A DNA stretch of 64,000 nt from Pseudomonas japonica (GCF_900188455.1 NZ_FZOL01000018.1:92974-156973); one strand, 5' to 3'; numbered from the stretch's first letter, positions 42,619-51,915 are shown. A program made the numbers and translations. Notes: generated by a model from the letters alone, not told the origin.

Positions 42619-45276
42619 TCAGGCGAGACTCTTGCTCACCACTTCGAACACATCGCTGGACAGCGATCCGGAATCGCGGATCCGCTGCAATTCCCCTTTC
42701 ATCAACGCCTGACGCTTGGCGTCGTACTTACGCCAGCGGGTCAGCGGCGCCAGTTGCCGCGAGGCGATCTGCGGGTTGAGGGCGTTGAGCTCGATGACGA
42801 TATCCGCCAGGAAGCGATAGCCCGAACCATCCGCGGCATGGAAGTTGACCAGGTTCTGCCCGGCGAAGGCACCGATCAGCGCACGCACCTTGTTCGGGTT
42901 CTTCAGGGTGAACGCCGGGTGCTCCATCAACGCCCGCACCCGCGCCAGCCCGCCCGGCAGGGTGCTGCCGGCCTGCACGCTGAACCACTGGTCCATGACC
43001 AGCGGATTGTCCTTGAAGTGCTCGGCGAACGCCGTCAGGGCCTTGGCCCGCTCGGCCTCGAACGGCGAATTGACCAGCACCGCCAGGGCGGTCAGGCGCT
43101 CGGTCATGTTGTCGCAGGCGTCGTACTGCTCCAGGGTCGCCTCCAGCACCTGCGGCTTGCCGCTGAGCATCAGGTACGACAGGACAATGTTCTGCAGGCC
43201 ACGGCGGGCGAAGTGCTCGGCCTCGGCCACGTAGGCCGTCTCCCGCGACGCCGCGCGGTTGGCCTGGTGGCGCGCCCACAGGCCGTCGAACAGTTGCTCG
43301 GCCAGTTGCTTGCGAGCGAACTCGCGGGCGGCGTGGATGGCATCGACATCGGCGGTTTCGCTGATTTCGGTGAGGTAGGCCTCGCTCGGCAGCGAGAGCA
43401 TCTCGGCGACCATGGCCTGGTCCAGTGCGTCATTGCCCAGCACGCTGCCCAGGGCGGTGACCAGGCGCTGGTCGAGCACCAGTGGCTCGCCTTTCTGCTG
43501 CTGCGCGATCAGTTCCTGCAGGACCTGCACCGACAGTTGCTGGCCGGCTTCCCAGCGGTTGAAGCCATCGCTGTCGTGCTGCATGAGGAACATCAACTGG
43601 TCGCGGTCGTACGGGAACGACAGCTTGACCGGCGCACTGAAGCCGCGCAGCAGCGACGGCAGCGGCTTGGCCGCGACATCGACGAAGGTGAAGGTCTGCT
43701 CGGCCTCGGTCACCGAGAGCACGCGGGACGTACCGACAGCGGCGGCCTCGCCCTGCAGGCGCAGCGCCAGGTCGTTGCCCTGGGCGTCGAGCAGGCCCAG
43801 TTCCACCGGGATCACGAACGGCTTCTTCTCGACCTTGTCCGGGGTTTCCGGGCAGCTCTGGCGGAAGGTCAGGCTGTAGGTCCTGGCGTTGGCGTCATAA
43901 CTTTCGCTGACCGCCAGACGCGGCGTACCCGCCTGGCTGTACCAGCGCTTGAACTGGCTCAGGTCGACGCCGTTGGCATCTTCCATGGCCTTGATGAAAT
44001 CGTCGCAGGTCACCGCCTGGCCGTCGTGGCGCTCGAAGTACAGGTCGCTGCCCTTGCGGAAGCCTTCGACCCCGAGCAGGGTTCGGACCATGCGCACCAC
44101 TTCCGAACCCTTCTCGTAGACGGTCAGGGTGTAGAAGTTGGAGATCTCGATGAAGCTGTCCGGGCGCACGGCGTGGGCCATGGGGCCGGCATCTTCGGCG
44201 AACTGATGGGTGCGCAGGTAGGCCACGTCCTCGATGCGCTTGACCGTGCGCGAGTTCATGTCGGCGCTGAACTCGGCGTCGCGGAACACGGTGAAGCCTT
44301 CCTTGAGCGACAGCTGGAACCAGTCGCGGCAGGTCACGCGGTTGCCCGACCAGTTGTGGAAGTACTCGTGGGCGACCACCGCCTCGACCCGCTGGTGCGC
44401 GGCGTCGGTGGCGGTTTCGGCGCGGGCCAGCACGCAACTGGAGTTGAAGATGTTCAGGCCCTTGTTTTCCATGGCGCCCATGTTGAAGTCGTTGACCGCG
44501 ACGATCATGAAGATGTCCAGGTCGTACTCGCGACCATAGACCTCTTCGTCCCAGCGCATGGACTTCTTCAGGCTGGTCATGGCGTGCTGGCACTTGTCGA
44601 TGTTCTCCGGCTCGACATAGATGCGCAGGGTCACGTCACGCCCGGACTGGCGGGTGAATTTGTCTTCGACGCACCACAGGTCGCCGGCGACCAGGGCGAA
44701 CAGATACGCCGGCTTCCTGAACGGGTCTTCCCAGGTCGCCCAGTGCCGACCGTCTTCCTGCGGGCCGCTGCCCACCGGGTTGCCGTTGGAGAGCAGGACC
44801 GGGTAGCGGTGCTGTTCGGCGATCACCGTGGTGGTGAACGCACTCATCACGTCCGGGCGATCGAGGTAGTAGGTGATCTTGCGGAAGCCCTCGGCCTCGC
44901 ACTGGGTGCAGAACATGCCGCTGGACTTGTACAGGCCTTCCAGCGCGGTGTTGCTTTCCGGGTGGATGCGCACGCTGGTGTCGACGGTGAACTGCGCGGC
45001 TTTCGGCTGCAGGGTCAGGTGGCTGTCGCCGAGCTGGTAGTCGGCGGCGCTCAGGGGCTGGTCGTCGAGGGCGACGCTGAGCAGCTCCAGCTGCTGGCCG
45101 TCCAGCACCAGCGGCGGCAGGCCGGCACCGCGCGCCGGGTTGCGGCGCATGACCAGCTGGGCGTGGACCAGGGTGTGGTCCTCGAACAGCTCGAAGGTCA
45201 GGTGGGTTTCATCGATCAGGTACTCGGGCGCCTGATAGTCCTTGAGGTAGATCACTTGCGGCTGTTCGGTGCGCAT
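42619..45276 (-). CDS. pepN: Aminopeptidase N (M1 family)
   Basis: 885 residues. The exopeptidase motif GAMENKG lies near 265 and the zinc site HEYFHNWSGNRVTCRDWFQL near 300, with the downstream glutamate in LKEG. The long helical C-terminal third (from about 550) is that of gamma-proteobacterial PepN. It removes N-terminal residues from peptides in the cytoplasm. It is last in a minus-strand operon from nadK; DUF2797 ends 12 bases upstream of its ATG at 45276. Confidence 0.96.
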   Translation of the reverse strand: MRTEQPQVIYLKDYQAPEYLIDETHLTFELFEDHTLVHAQLVMRRNPARGAGLPPLVLDGQQLELLSVALDDQPLSAADYQLGDSHLTLQPKAAQFTVDTSVRIHPESNTALEGLYKSSGMFCTQCEAEGFRKITYYLDRPDVMSAFTTTVIAEQHRYPVLLSNGNPVGSGPQEDGRHWATWEDPFRKPAYLFALVAGDLWCVEDKFTRQSGRDVTLRIYVEPENIDKCQHAMTSLKKSMRWDEEVYGREYDLDIFMIVAVNDFNMGAMENKGLNIFNSSCVLARAETATDAAHQRVEAVVAHEYFHNWSGNRVTCRDWFQLSLKEGFTVFRDAEFSADMNSRTVKRIEDVAYLRTHQFAEDAGPMAHAVRPDSFIEISNFYTLTVYEKGSEVVRMVRTLLGVEGFRKGSDLYFERHDGQAVTCDDFIKAMEDANGVDLSQFKRWYSQAGTPRLAVSESYDANARTYSLTFRQSCPETPDKVEKKPFVIPVELGLLDAQGNDLALRLQGEAAAVGTSRVLSVTEAEQTFTFVDVAAKPLPSLLRGFSAPVKLSFPYDRDQLMFLMQHDSDGFNRWEAGQQLSVQVLQELIAQQQKGEPLVLDQRLVTALGSVLGNDALDQAMVAEMLSLPSEAYLTEISETADVDAIHAAREFARKQLAEQLFDGLWARHQANRAASRETAYVAEAEHFARRGLQNIVLSYLMLSGKPQVLEATLEQYDACDNMTERLTALAVLVNSPFEAERAKALTAFAEHFKDNPLVMDQWFSVQAGSTLPGGLARVRALMEHPAFTLKNPNKVRALIGAFAGQNLVNFHAADGSGYRFLADIVIELNALNPQIASRQLAPLTRWRKYDAKRQALMKGELQRIRDSGSLSSDVFEVVSKSLA

Positions 45277-45288
45277 GTGGCGGTCCTT

Positions 45289-46119
45289 TTACTGATGCAC
45301 GGCCAGTTGGTAGGCCGTGTACTTGCGAATGTTGATCACGCCGGTATCGAAGATCAGGTACTGGCCCTTGATGCCGAGCAGCGTGCCCTCGGCCACCGGG
45401 TTCTTGTCCAGGTTGAAACTGACGATCTTGCTCGGGTAGGCCTCGACCGGATAGCGGATCTCGAGGGGCTGGCCATCGGTGAGCGGCTGGATCGCCTGCA
45501 GGCCGAAGCGCTCCTGCAAACCACGGATACCGTCGCCACAGCTGTCGAACAGCTGGTCACGCACCGCGACCAGGTCCACCGGTTCGGCGTCGCCCTTGAG
45601 CAGCGCGCGCCAGTTGGTGCGGTCGGCGACCTGGCTGCGCAGCAGGTCTTCCACCAGCCCGGACTGCTGCCGGGTGGCGACCCGCAGGATCGGCAGGGCC
45701 TGGCTGGCGCCCTGGTCGAGCCAGCGCGTGGGCAACTGGCTGGCGCGGGTGATGCCGACCTTGATCCCCGACGAGTTGGCCAGGTAGACCACATGGTCGG
45801 TCATGCAGAACTGCTCGCCCCAGGACGGCTCGCGACAGGTGCCAGCGTCGTAATGGCAGCGCTCGGGACTCATGATGCAGACATCGCACTGGGCCAGCCT
45901 GGTCATGCAGGGATAGCAGTAGCCCTGGCTGAAGCTGGTCTTGGTGCGTTTGCCGCAGTGACTGCAGTGGATCGCGCCCAGGTACTCCAGGCGCACGGTC
46001 TGGCCGATCATCGGGTTGACCGGGACTTCGACCTCATCCAGGCGGAAAGCGTATTGCACGACCGGCGTCTCGAGACGCGCGGCCATCTTGCGAATGGAAC
46101 CACGGCCGACTTCGATCAA
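45289..46119 (-). CDS. DUF2797-domain protein with Cys-rich zinc-like N-terminus
   Basis: 276 residues if the TTG at 46119 is used, 265 from the ATG at 46086 (MAARLETPV). The N-terminal third has paired cysteines (IHCSHCGKRTKTSFSQGYCY, PCMTRLAQCDVC, then ERCHYDAGTC) typical of zinc binding. A DUF2797/GIY-YIG-like segment follows: VYLANSSGIKVGITRASQLP. The TTG overlaps the DUF1315 stop, which suggests coupling and is my choice; neither start has a strong ribosome-binding site. Function unknown. Confidence 0.8.
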   Translation of the reverse strand: MIEVGRGSIRKMAARLETPVVQYAFRLDEVEVPVNPMIGQTVRLEYLGAIHCSHCGKRTKTSFSQGYCYPCMTRLAQCDVCIMSPERCHYDAGTCREPSWGEQFCMTDHVVYLANSSGIKVGITRASQLPTRWLDQGASQALPILRVATRQQSGLVEDLLRSQVADRTNWRALLKGDAEPVDLVAVRDQLFDSCGDGIRGLQERFGLQAIQPLTDGQPLEIRYPVEAYPSKIVSFNLDKNPVAEGTLLGIKGQYLIFDTGVINIRKYTAYQLAVHQ

Positions 46120-46376
46120 TGGATCGCATCCGACTTGAACAGGATGTTCGGCACGCTGATGGACTTCGAGGCGCATTCCTGCGGCCCCATGTAGCCGGTG
46201 CGCTGCTCCTCGGGCAGGTTCTGCAGCTCCCAGGCGATCACCGCCTGCAGGGACAGCTCGCGCTGTTCGCCGGTGAGCTTGCGGCCGTCGGCCCATTTGC
46301 CGATTTCCACGGCCAGCTTCAGGCTCTCGTAGATTTCCGGGGTGATGTTTTCGATCATTTGCGCAAAAGTGGACAT
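46116..46376 (-). CDS. DUF1315 family protein
   Basis: 86 residues, MSTFAQMIENITPEIYESLK onward, with the conserved core KLAVEIGKWADGRKLTGEQR. A small cytoplasmic helical protein (YeaC-like) of unknown function. The ATG at 46376 has GGAG five bases upstream. It overlaps DUF2797 and lies 13 bases after the rhomboid gene. Confidence 0.85.
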   Translation of the reverse strand: MSTFAQMIENITPEIYESLKLAVEIGKWADGRKLTGEQRELSLQAVIAWELQNLPEEQRTGYMGPQECASKSISVPNILFKSDAIH

Positions 46377-46389
46377 AGCGTCTCCCAAA

Positions 46390-47259
46390 TCAAGTCGTCA
46401 GTTTACGCCGGGCCAGCGCCCCGCCCAAGAGTCCGCTCAGGCATCCGACCAACAACCCACCGACATGGGCGGCGTTGGCGATCTGGCCGAAGCCGAGCAG
46501 GCTGACCAGCCCGGACAGGCACAGCAGCAGCCAGACCAGCATCATCACCAGCACCCCACGGGGCATGCGATAGAGCGGACTGGGCGCCAGCCACTGGTAC
46601 AGCCAGATATGCCCGAGCAGGCCGTAAAGCACGCCGGACAGGCCACCGAACAGGCTCGGACCGCCGAACAGGTATTGCGCGGCGTTGGACACCAGGCCGA
46701 AGACCAGGGTCAGGCCGAGCAGGCGCAAGGCGCCCTGGCGCCATTCGATGCGCCGCCCGAGCTCCCAGTACCAGAGACCGTTCATGGCCAGGTGGAGGAT
46801 GCCGAAATGCACCAGCATCGGGCTCAGCAGGCGCCACCATTGGCCGGCCTGCAGGCTGACCTCCAGCGGGGTGAAATAGACGTAGTCGCCCTTCACGTGA
46901 AAATCGAGGAACGTCAGCCAGCGCAGGGTCTCGAGGTTGTCGCCGAGGCCGGTCAGGCCGGCGACCAGCAGGCTCAGCAGGAGGATCGCCGCGGTGGCCT
47001 TGCTGGCCCGCAGCTGTTCGACCACGCCGGGGCTGCGCGGCTCCTGCACCGGCGGTGGCAGCAGCGCGGTGTCGACATCGCCTTCCGGGTGCAGCTGATA
47101 CAAGCGCAGGGCCTGCTCGGCCCGCGACTCCTCGACCCAGAGGACCTGCTGGTCCCCCTCCTCGGTCACCCGGTGCGGCACCTGCAGGCGCCGCAGCAAC
47201 TGGACGAAGCCGCTGAGGTCGGCGTTCAGCGGCAGGCGCAGGACTTCAACCACATTCAT
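46390..47259 (-). CDS. Rhomboid intramembrane serine protease (GlpG-like)
   Basis: 289 residues. A cytoplasmic N-terminal domain of about 85 residues precedes six or seven membrane helices. Catalytic Ser208 is in FGGLSGVLYG, His265 in ANAAHVGGLL, and the oxyanion residues are in HFGILHLAMN (His156, Asn160). It cleaves membrane proteins within or near the bilayer. Its start shares ATGA with the metallophosphoesterase stop. Confidence 0.93.
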   Translation of the reverse strand: MNVVEVLRLPLNADLSGFVQLLRRLQVPHRVTEEGDQQVLWVEESRAEQALRLYQLHPEGDVDTALLPPPVQEPRSPGVVEQLRASKATAAILLLSLLVAGLTGLGDNLETLRWLTFLDFHVKGDYVYFTPLEVSLQAGQWWRLLSPMLVHFGILHLAMNGLWYWELGRRIEWRQGALRLLGLTLVFGLVSNAAQYLFGGPSLFGGLSGVLYGLLGHIWLYQWLAPSPLYRMPRGVLVMMLVWLLLCLSGLVSLLGFGQIANAAHVGGLLVGCLSGLLGGALARRKLTT

Positions 47260-48227
47260 TGACTGGCCTCCGGCCGTTCCACATCGACCCAGACGAACTT
47301 GCGCGGATCGATACGGGTTTCCTCGTCGAGCCGGTACGCCACCAGCTTGCCGTAGAGCACTGCACTGTAGTCCAGGCAGGCCAGGTTGGCGCGGATCGGC
47401 GCCGGTTTGCCGCTGCGCCAGTAATGCCCGACGAACAACAGCGGCTCGTCCTCGGCGTAGCGCAGCAGGGCATTCTTCTGGCTGTGGCTGAGCGGCGCGC
47501 TGGCCACCTCGGCCGGCAGCGCGTCGGGCTGGAACACGATATCGCCGTAGGTCTGCGGGTCTTCTTCCCAGAACTTGGTGCGGAAGAAGGCCCGGGTCAG
47601 GCCGTCGCCGCCGGTCAGGGTCAGGCCGTCCGGCAGGCGCATGTCGGTGCCGCGCAGGAGACGGTTGCAGGCCAGGTGGGCGAAGGTGTCGGGCTGCGCC
47701 GAGGCGCGCACGAAGGCTTCGTCGATCAGGCCTTGCGGGTACTGCTGGCGCAATGCGTCGATCACCCGGGCATCCCAGCAGGCATGGACCAGGCGGAAGC
47801 GCCCGGCATCGACGAACAACGGCAACTGATAGAACCAGCCGAGGAAGTCGTGCCAGTCGCCGGGGTGCTGGGCGAACTGGGTCAGGGTTTCGTCGATCAG
47901 CCGGGCGTGGCGCGGGGTGTGCTCGCGGACGAAGGTCTTGCCGCTGCCGGCCGGGGCCGGGGTGGTCCAGCCCAGGGCGTTGTATTCATGGTTGCCCATG
48001 ATGCAATGGGCCTGACCGGCCTCGACCATGTCGTGAACGATATGCAGGGCCTCGCGAATGCGCGGGCCGCGGTCGATGATGTCACCGAGGAACAGCGCCT
48101 GGCGCTGGGCATGCCGCCACACCCCGCCCTGGCGCTTGTAGCCGAGGCTGTCGAGCAGGCGTTCGAGGGTATGGGCGCATCCGTGTACATCGCCGATCAG
48201 GTCGAAACTGCGCGCGGGATCGAGCAT
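47256..48227 (-). CDS. Metallophosphoesterase (ApaH/PrpE-like)
   Basis: 323 residues. Calcineurin-type motifs: GDVHGCAHTLERLL at 12, LGDIIDRGPR near 47, and MGNHEYNALG near 77, with later metal-binding histidines (VHACWDAR; FVGHYWRSG). It probably hydrolyses phosphoesters such as dinucleoside polyphosphates or phosphoproteins. The start codon overlaps the nadK stop by one base (TGATG). Confidence 0.88.
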   Translation of the reverse strand: MLDPARSFDLIGDVHGCAHTLERLLDSLGYKRQGGVWRHAQRQALFLGDIIDRGPRIREALHIVHDMVEAGQAHCIMGNHEYNALGWTTPAPAGSGKTFVREHTPRHARLIDETLTQFAQHPGDWHDFLGWFYQLPLFVDAGRFRLVHACWDARVIDALRQQYPQGLIDEAFVRASAQPDTFAHLACNRLLRGTDMRLPDGLTLTGGDGLTRAFFRTKFWEEDPQTYGDIVFQPDALPAEVASAPLSHSQKNALLRYAEDEPLLFVGHYWRSGKPAPIRANLACLDYSAVLYGKLVAYRLDEETRIDPRKFVWVDVERPEASQ

Positions 48228-49117
48228 CAGTCGCCTCCACCACCCAGGCGGCTGCCCCAGCCGAGCTTGGTCCGGCAGACCTCGTAATAGTTGTGGTCCA
48301 GCGGATGGATCAGGCGCAGCTTCTGCGGCTTCTTGTTCACCGTGATGGTGTCGCCGGGGGCGCAGGTGAAGTGGTTCTGGCCGTCACAGGAAACCTGCGG
48401 GTAGATGGTCATGTCCTGCGACACGACGATCTTCAGCTCGCTGTTGCCATCGACCACGATCGGCCGCCCGGACAGGGTGTGCGGGTACATCGGCACGATG
48501 ACGATGGCGTCCAGCTTGGGATGCATGATCGGCCCGCCAGCGGACAGGGCGTAGGCGGTGGAACCGGTCGGGGTGGCGACGATCAGGCCGTCGGCCTTCT
48601 GGCTGCAGACGAACTGGCCGTCGATGTAGATCTCGAACTCGATCATCCGCGTCGACTTGCCCGGGTGCAGCACCACATCGTTGAGGGCGTCGCCCTGGCC
48701 GATGGCCTCGCCGTGACGACGCACTTCGGCCTGGAGCAGGAAGCGGTTTTCCACCAGGTAGTGGCCGTCGAGCACTTCAGCGACCTTCACTTCCAGCTCG
48801 TCGGGGCGGATATCGGTGAGAAAGCCCAGGCTGCCGCGGTTGATCCCCAGCACCGGGGTGTTGTGCCGGGCCAGCGCGCGGGCGGCGCCGAGCAGGCTGC
48901 CGTCGCCGCCGACCACGATGACCAGGTCGCAGACCTCGCCCAGCAGTTTGCGCGAGGAGGTCTGCAGGCCGTGGCCGGGCAGGACTTCGGCGATGGTGTC
49001 CTCGAGGATGACGTGCAGATGCCGCTCCAGCAGGAATTTTTTCAGTCGGCGGATGGTATCGAGCACCTGCGAGCTGCCGAGGCGACCGATGATACCGATA
49101 TTGCGAAATTGCTCCAT
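48227..49117 (-). CDS. nadK: NAD kinase
   Basis: 296 residues from MEQFRNIGIIGRLGS. It phosphorylates NAD+ to NADP+. The GGDGSLLGAARAL motif is near 72 and KADGLIVATPTGSTAYALSA near 180. The ATG at 49117 has AGGAG nine bases upstream; the frame extends further but without a site. It is the first gene of the leftward operon to pepN and faces the DUF1853 gene across 100 bases. Confidence 0.96.
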   Translation of the reverse strand: MEQFRNIGIIGRLGSSQVLDTIRRLKKFLLERHLHVILEDTIAEVLPGHGLQTSSRKLLGEVCDLVIVVGGDGSLLGAARALARHNTPVLGINRGSLGFLTDIRPDELEVKVAEVLDGHYLVENRFLLQAEVRRHGEAIGQGDALNDVVLHPGKSTRMIEFEIYIDGQFVCSQKADGLIVATPTGSTAYALSAGGPIMHPKLDAIVIVPMYPHTLSGRPIVVDGNSELKIVVSQDMTIYPQVSCDGQNHFTCAPGDTITVNKKPQKLRLIHPLDHNYYEVCRTKLGWGSRLGGGGD

Positions 49118-49217
49118 GGGGCTCCTGCAAGGCTCTGCGACGTGGAAAAGCACGGTTACGAATCGCCGATTATGGGCCAGCGCCCCGGCTGGCGGCAAAC
49201 GGGGCTATGCTCGCTGG

Positions 49218-50192
49218 ATGAATCCGTTCGCCAGCCTCGACGCCCTGCCCCGCCATCTGCGCCAACCCGCGGTCCGCGATCTGGCCTGGACCCTGCTGTC
49301 GCCGCCGCTGCTGGCCAGCGCCCCGTGGCCGCAGCGGCATCCACTGAGCGCCAGTGCCTGGGTCGACGATCCGCAAAGCCTGCAACACTGGCTGCTGTGT
49401 CTGGAACAGGAGCCCGCGCCGTTGCTGGACTGGCTGGCGCGCTCGGCCAGCCGACGCCTGGGCCTGTACTACGAACGCCTGTGGCAGTTCGCCCTGCAGC
49501 ACGCGCCCGGCGTCGAACTGCTCGCCGCCAACCTGCCGATCCGCCAGGGCGGCCACACCCTCGGTGAACTGGACATGGTGCTGCGCGACCGCGAAGGCGT
49601 GCATCACCTGGAACTGGCGATCAAGTTCTATCTCGGCCCCGACCATGGCGACGGCCTCGACCCGGCGCACTGGCTGGGCCCCGGCTGCCACGACCGCCTG
49701 GACCGCAAGCTGGCGCACCTGGCCGAGCACCAGTTGCCCATCTCGGGTCGCCCGGAAAGCCGCGAAGCCCTCGCCGGACTGGGCCTGCAACAGGTCGAAG
49801 CGCACCTGTGGCTGGGCGGCTACCTGTTCTACCCCTGGCCGGCCCACGCCGATTCGCCGCGCGGCGTGTATCCCGGGCATCTGCGCGGGCGCTGGCTGCG
49901 CCGGCGCGACTGCGCGGCGTTCCACGCCAGCAGCGCCGCCGGCCGCTGGCAATTGCTGCCGCGGCAGACCTGGCTCGGCCCGGCGCGGGTCAGCGCCAGC
50001 GAGGTGTGGACGGCGCAACAGCTGCACGCCTGGCTCGCCGCCCTCGACCCACAGGCCCAGGCGCAGCTGATGGTGCGCCTGCAGCCTGGCGAGGATGGCG
50101 ACTGGCATGAGGTGGAACGGGCCTTCCTGGTCGCCGACCACTGGCCGCAGTTGGCGGAAAATCCCCCCTCGACCTTGATCCAGGCGCCTTGA
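49218..50192 (+). CDS. DUF1853 family protein
   Basis: 324 residues, MNPFASLDALPRHLRQPAVR onward. A nuclease-like pattern is visible in GGHTLGELDMVLRDREGVHH then LELAIKFYLG: E-x-D and E-x-K spacing resembling PD-(D/E)XK enzymes. I infer a possible nuclease fold, not proven. It is divergent from nadK. A degenerate REP follows. Confidence 0.85.
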   Translation: MNPFASLDALPRHLRQPAVRDLAWTLLSPPLLASAPWPQRHPLSASAWVDDPQSLQHWLLCLEQEPAPLLDWLARSASRRLGLYYERLWQFALQHAPGVELLAANLPIRQGGHTLGELDMVLRDREGVHHLELAIKFYLGPDHGDGLDPAHWLGPGCHDRLDRKLAHLAEHQLPISGRPESREALAGLGLQQVEAHLWLGGYLFYPWPAHADSPRGVYPGHLRGRWLRRRDCAAFHASSAAGRWQLLPRQTWLGPARVSASEVWTAQQLHAWLAALDPQAQAQLMVRLQPGEDGDWHEVERAFLVADHWPQLAENPPSTLIQAP

Positions 50193-50215
50193 CCCTAATG
50201 CTGGTCAGTTAGCGT

Positions 50216-50278
50216 TCTGGGGCTGCTTTGCAGCCCTTCGCGACGGTTCGGCGCTCCGACAAGCTCGCTCCCACAGGA
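50216..50278. repeat. Degenerate single REP-like element
   Basis: GGGGCTGCTTTGCAGCCC forms a small hairpin, followed by TTCGCGACGG and GCTCGCTCCCACAGG, a typical Pseudomonas REP tail. A related TGCTCGCGAAGCGGCCCC arm follows at about 50290-50308. It begins about 24 bases past the DUF1853 stop. Confidence 0.6.
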
Positions 50279-50443
50279 TTGCGCGTACCTTGCTCGCGAA
50301 GCGGCCCCAATTGGCTTAACTGATCGGCATTAGCCTTGACCCGGTCTTTTTTGCGCATTCCACCTGCCGTAACGGCCATCAGCTATTAGAGTGGAAGAAC
50401 AGCGCCGCAAAGAGCGCAGCCAACGACCGACGAGGAACGCTTC

Positions 50444-50992
50444 ATGACCCTGACCAATACCCGGGAGCGCTACGGCAGCCTGTCCGTGGCCTTGCACTGG
50501 CTGATGCTGGTGCTGCTGGCGGCGGTGTACGCCTGCATCGAGTTTCGCGGCCTGTTTCCCAAGGACACTCCGGAACGGGAATTGATGAAGACCCTGCACT
50601 TCATGCTGGGCCTGAGCGTGTTCCTGCTGGTCTGGTTGCGCCTGCTGCTGCGGGTGACCCGGCCGACACCGCGCATCCTGCCCACCCCACCCGCCTGGCA
50701 GACCGGACTGGCGCACCTGGTGCACTGGATGCTCTACGGGCTGATGATCGGCCTGCCGCTGGCCGGCTGGACCGTGCTCAGCGCCGCCGACAAGCCGATC
50801 CCCTTCTACGGGTTCGAACTGCCGGCGCTGGTGCCGCCGGACAAGGAGCTGGCGCGCACGGTCAAGGGCTGGCACGAATGGTTCGCCACCCTCGGCTACT
50901 GGCTGATCGGCCTGCATGCCCTGGCCGGGCTGTATCACCACTACGTGCGCAAGGACAACACCCTGCTGCGCATGTTGCCGTCCAAGGACTAG
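50444..50992 (+). CDS. Cytochrome b561 (CybB-type)
   Basis: 182 residues with four membrane helices and histidines placed for two haems: ALHWLMLVLLAAV near 16, TLHFMLGLSVFLLVW near 50, LVHWMLYGLMIGLPLAGW near 87, and a final helix with GLHALAGLYHHYV near 160. It probably passes electrons between quinol and acceptors at the inner membrane. Start MTLTNTRERYG has GAGGAA upstream. Its stop TAG overlaps the stop of the convergent gene. Confidence 0.92.
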   Translation: MTLTNTRERYGSLSVALHWLMLVLLAAVYACIEFRGLFPKDTPERELMKTLHFMLGLSVFLLVWLRLLLRVTRPTPRILPTPPAWQTGLAHLVHWMLYGLMIGLPLAGWTVLSAADKPIPFYGFELPALVPPDKELARTVKGWHEWFATLGYWLIGLHALAGLYHHYVRKDNTLLRMLPSKD

Positions 50993-51861
50993 ACAAAGCC
51001 GCGGCGGCCCTGCAGGCCGCCGGTATGGACGAAGATCAGCCGGGTGCCTTTGCTGAAGGTCCCGGCTTTTTCTTTCAGGGCCATCAGCGCCTTGCCCGTG
51101 TACAGGGGCTCCAGCGGCACGCCGGATGTCCGTTCGCAGTCCTCGATGAACGCCAGCAGCTCGGCGTCCGCCTTGGCGAAACCGCCGCGACTGGCTTCAT
51201 GGAGGTGATAGCCGGTCAGCGCCGACAGGTTTTCTTCCACGCCGTAGCCCGTGGGCACCGCCAGCGCGCCATGCACCGGATGGGCACCCTTCTCCGCCAT
51301 GACCAACCCGGCCAGGGTGGTACCGGTCCCGGCGGCCAGCCACCAGGCGTCGTAGTCGTCCCAACCCAGCACCGACAACTGCGCCCGCGCCTGTTCGACG
51401 ATCAGCGCACAGCCCTTGGCACCCAGCTCGCCGCCACCCCCTTCCGGCACGCAGTGCCAGCCGGGATAGCGCGCGTGCCAGGGCTCCCAGAAACCGGGCT
51501 GGTTGCGCGCGCGATAGCCGCCGTAGCCGAGCCAGTGCAGGTGCATGCCGAAGGCTTCGAGGTCGCGGGTAGTCGGCGTGTCCTGGAGCTCGCCACGCAG
51601 CAGGCCGACGGTGGCGAAGCCGAAACGCTGGCCGGCGGCGGCCAGGGCGTGCAGGTGGTTGGAGTGGTTGCCGCCGAGGCTGATGATGCCCGGCGCGCCG
51701 CTGGCACGGGCCAGGCGCAGGTGTTCGAGGAGCTTGAACCACTTGTTGCCGCTGACCAGCGGGTCGATCAGGTCGAGGCGCAGGATGGCGGCGTCGATGC
51801 CGGACCGGGTCAGCCAGGGCAGGGAGAGGCGTTGCAGGGGGGCTTGGGGGAGACTGAGCAT
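50989..51861 (-). CDS. PLP-dependent ACC deaminase / D-cysteine desulfhydrase family enzyme
   Basis: 290 residues. The lysine region is LVSGNKWFKLLEHL (about 36-49) and the substrate/PLP loop is ISLGGNHSNHLHALAAAG near 70. AAGTGTTLAGLV near 180 is the PLP-phosphate glycine-rich loop. D-cysteine desulfhydrase is more likely than true ACC deaminase by genus, but the sequence alone does not decide. The ATG at 51861 (MLSLPQAPL) was chosen over one 20 codons upstream that runs into a hairpin region. Convergent with cytochrome b561, with overlapping stops (CTAG). Confidence 0.85.
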   Translation of the reverse strand: MLSLPQAPLQRLSLPWLTRSGIDAAILRLDLIDPLVSGNKWFKLLEHLRLARASGAPGIISLGGNHSNHLHALAAAGQRFGFATVGLLRGELQDTPTTRDLEAFGMHLHWLGYGGYRARNQPGFWEPWHARYPGWHCVPEGGGGELGAKGCALIVEQARAQLSVLGWDDYDAWWLAAGTGTTLAGLVMAEKGAHPVHGALAVPTGYGVEENLSALTGYHLHEASRGGFAKADAELLAFIEDCERTSGVPLEPLYTGKALMALKEKAGTFSKGTRLIFVHTGGLQGRRGFV

Positions 51862-51889
51862 GGGCGACAGTCTACAGATGACGCAGAAT

Positions 51890-51914
51890 TTTGGGCCCGC
51901 TTTGCGGGCCCAAA
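51890..51914. other. Strong hairpin between fadH and the desulfhydrase gene
   Basis: TTTGGGCCCGC (51890-51900) pairs with GCGGGCCCAAA (51904-51914) around TTT, an 11-bp perfect stem. There is no T tract beyond the stem in either direction, so it is not a typical terminator. Confidence 0.6.
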
Positions 51915-51915
51915 T

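Noticed and set aside
42754..46194. Open frame of 1146 codons antisense to pepN and DUF2797
   Set aside because: Spans two real genes on the other strand and has no family features.
51890..51914. Intrinsic terminator for fadH
   Set aside because: Strong stem but its T/A residues are within the stem and no T tract follows.
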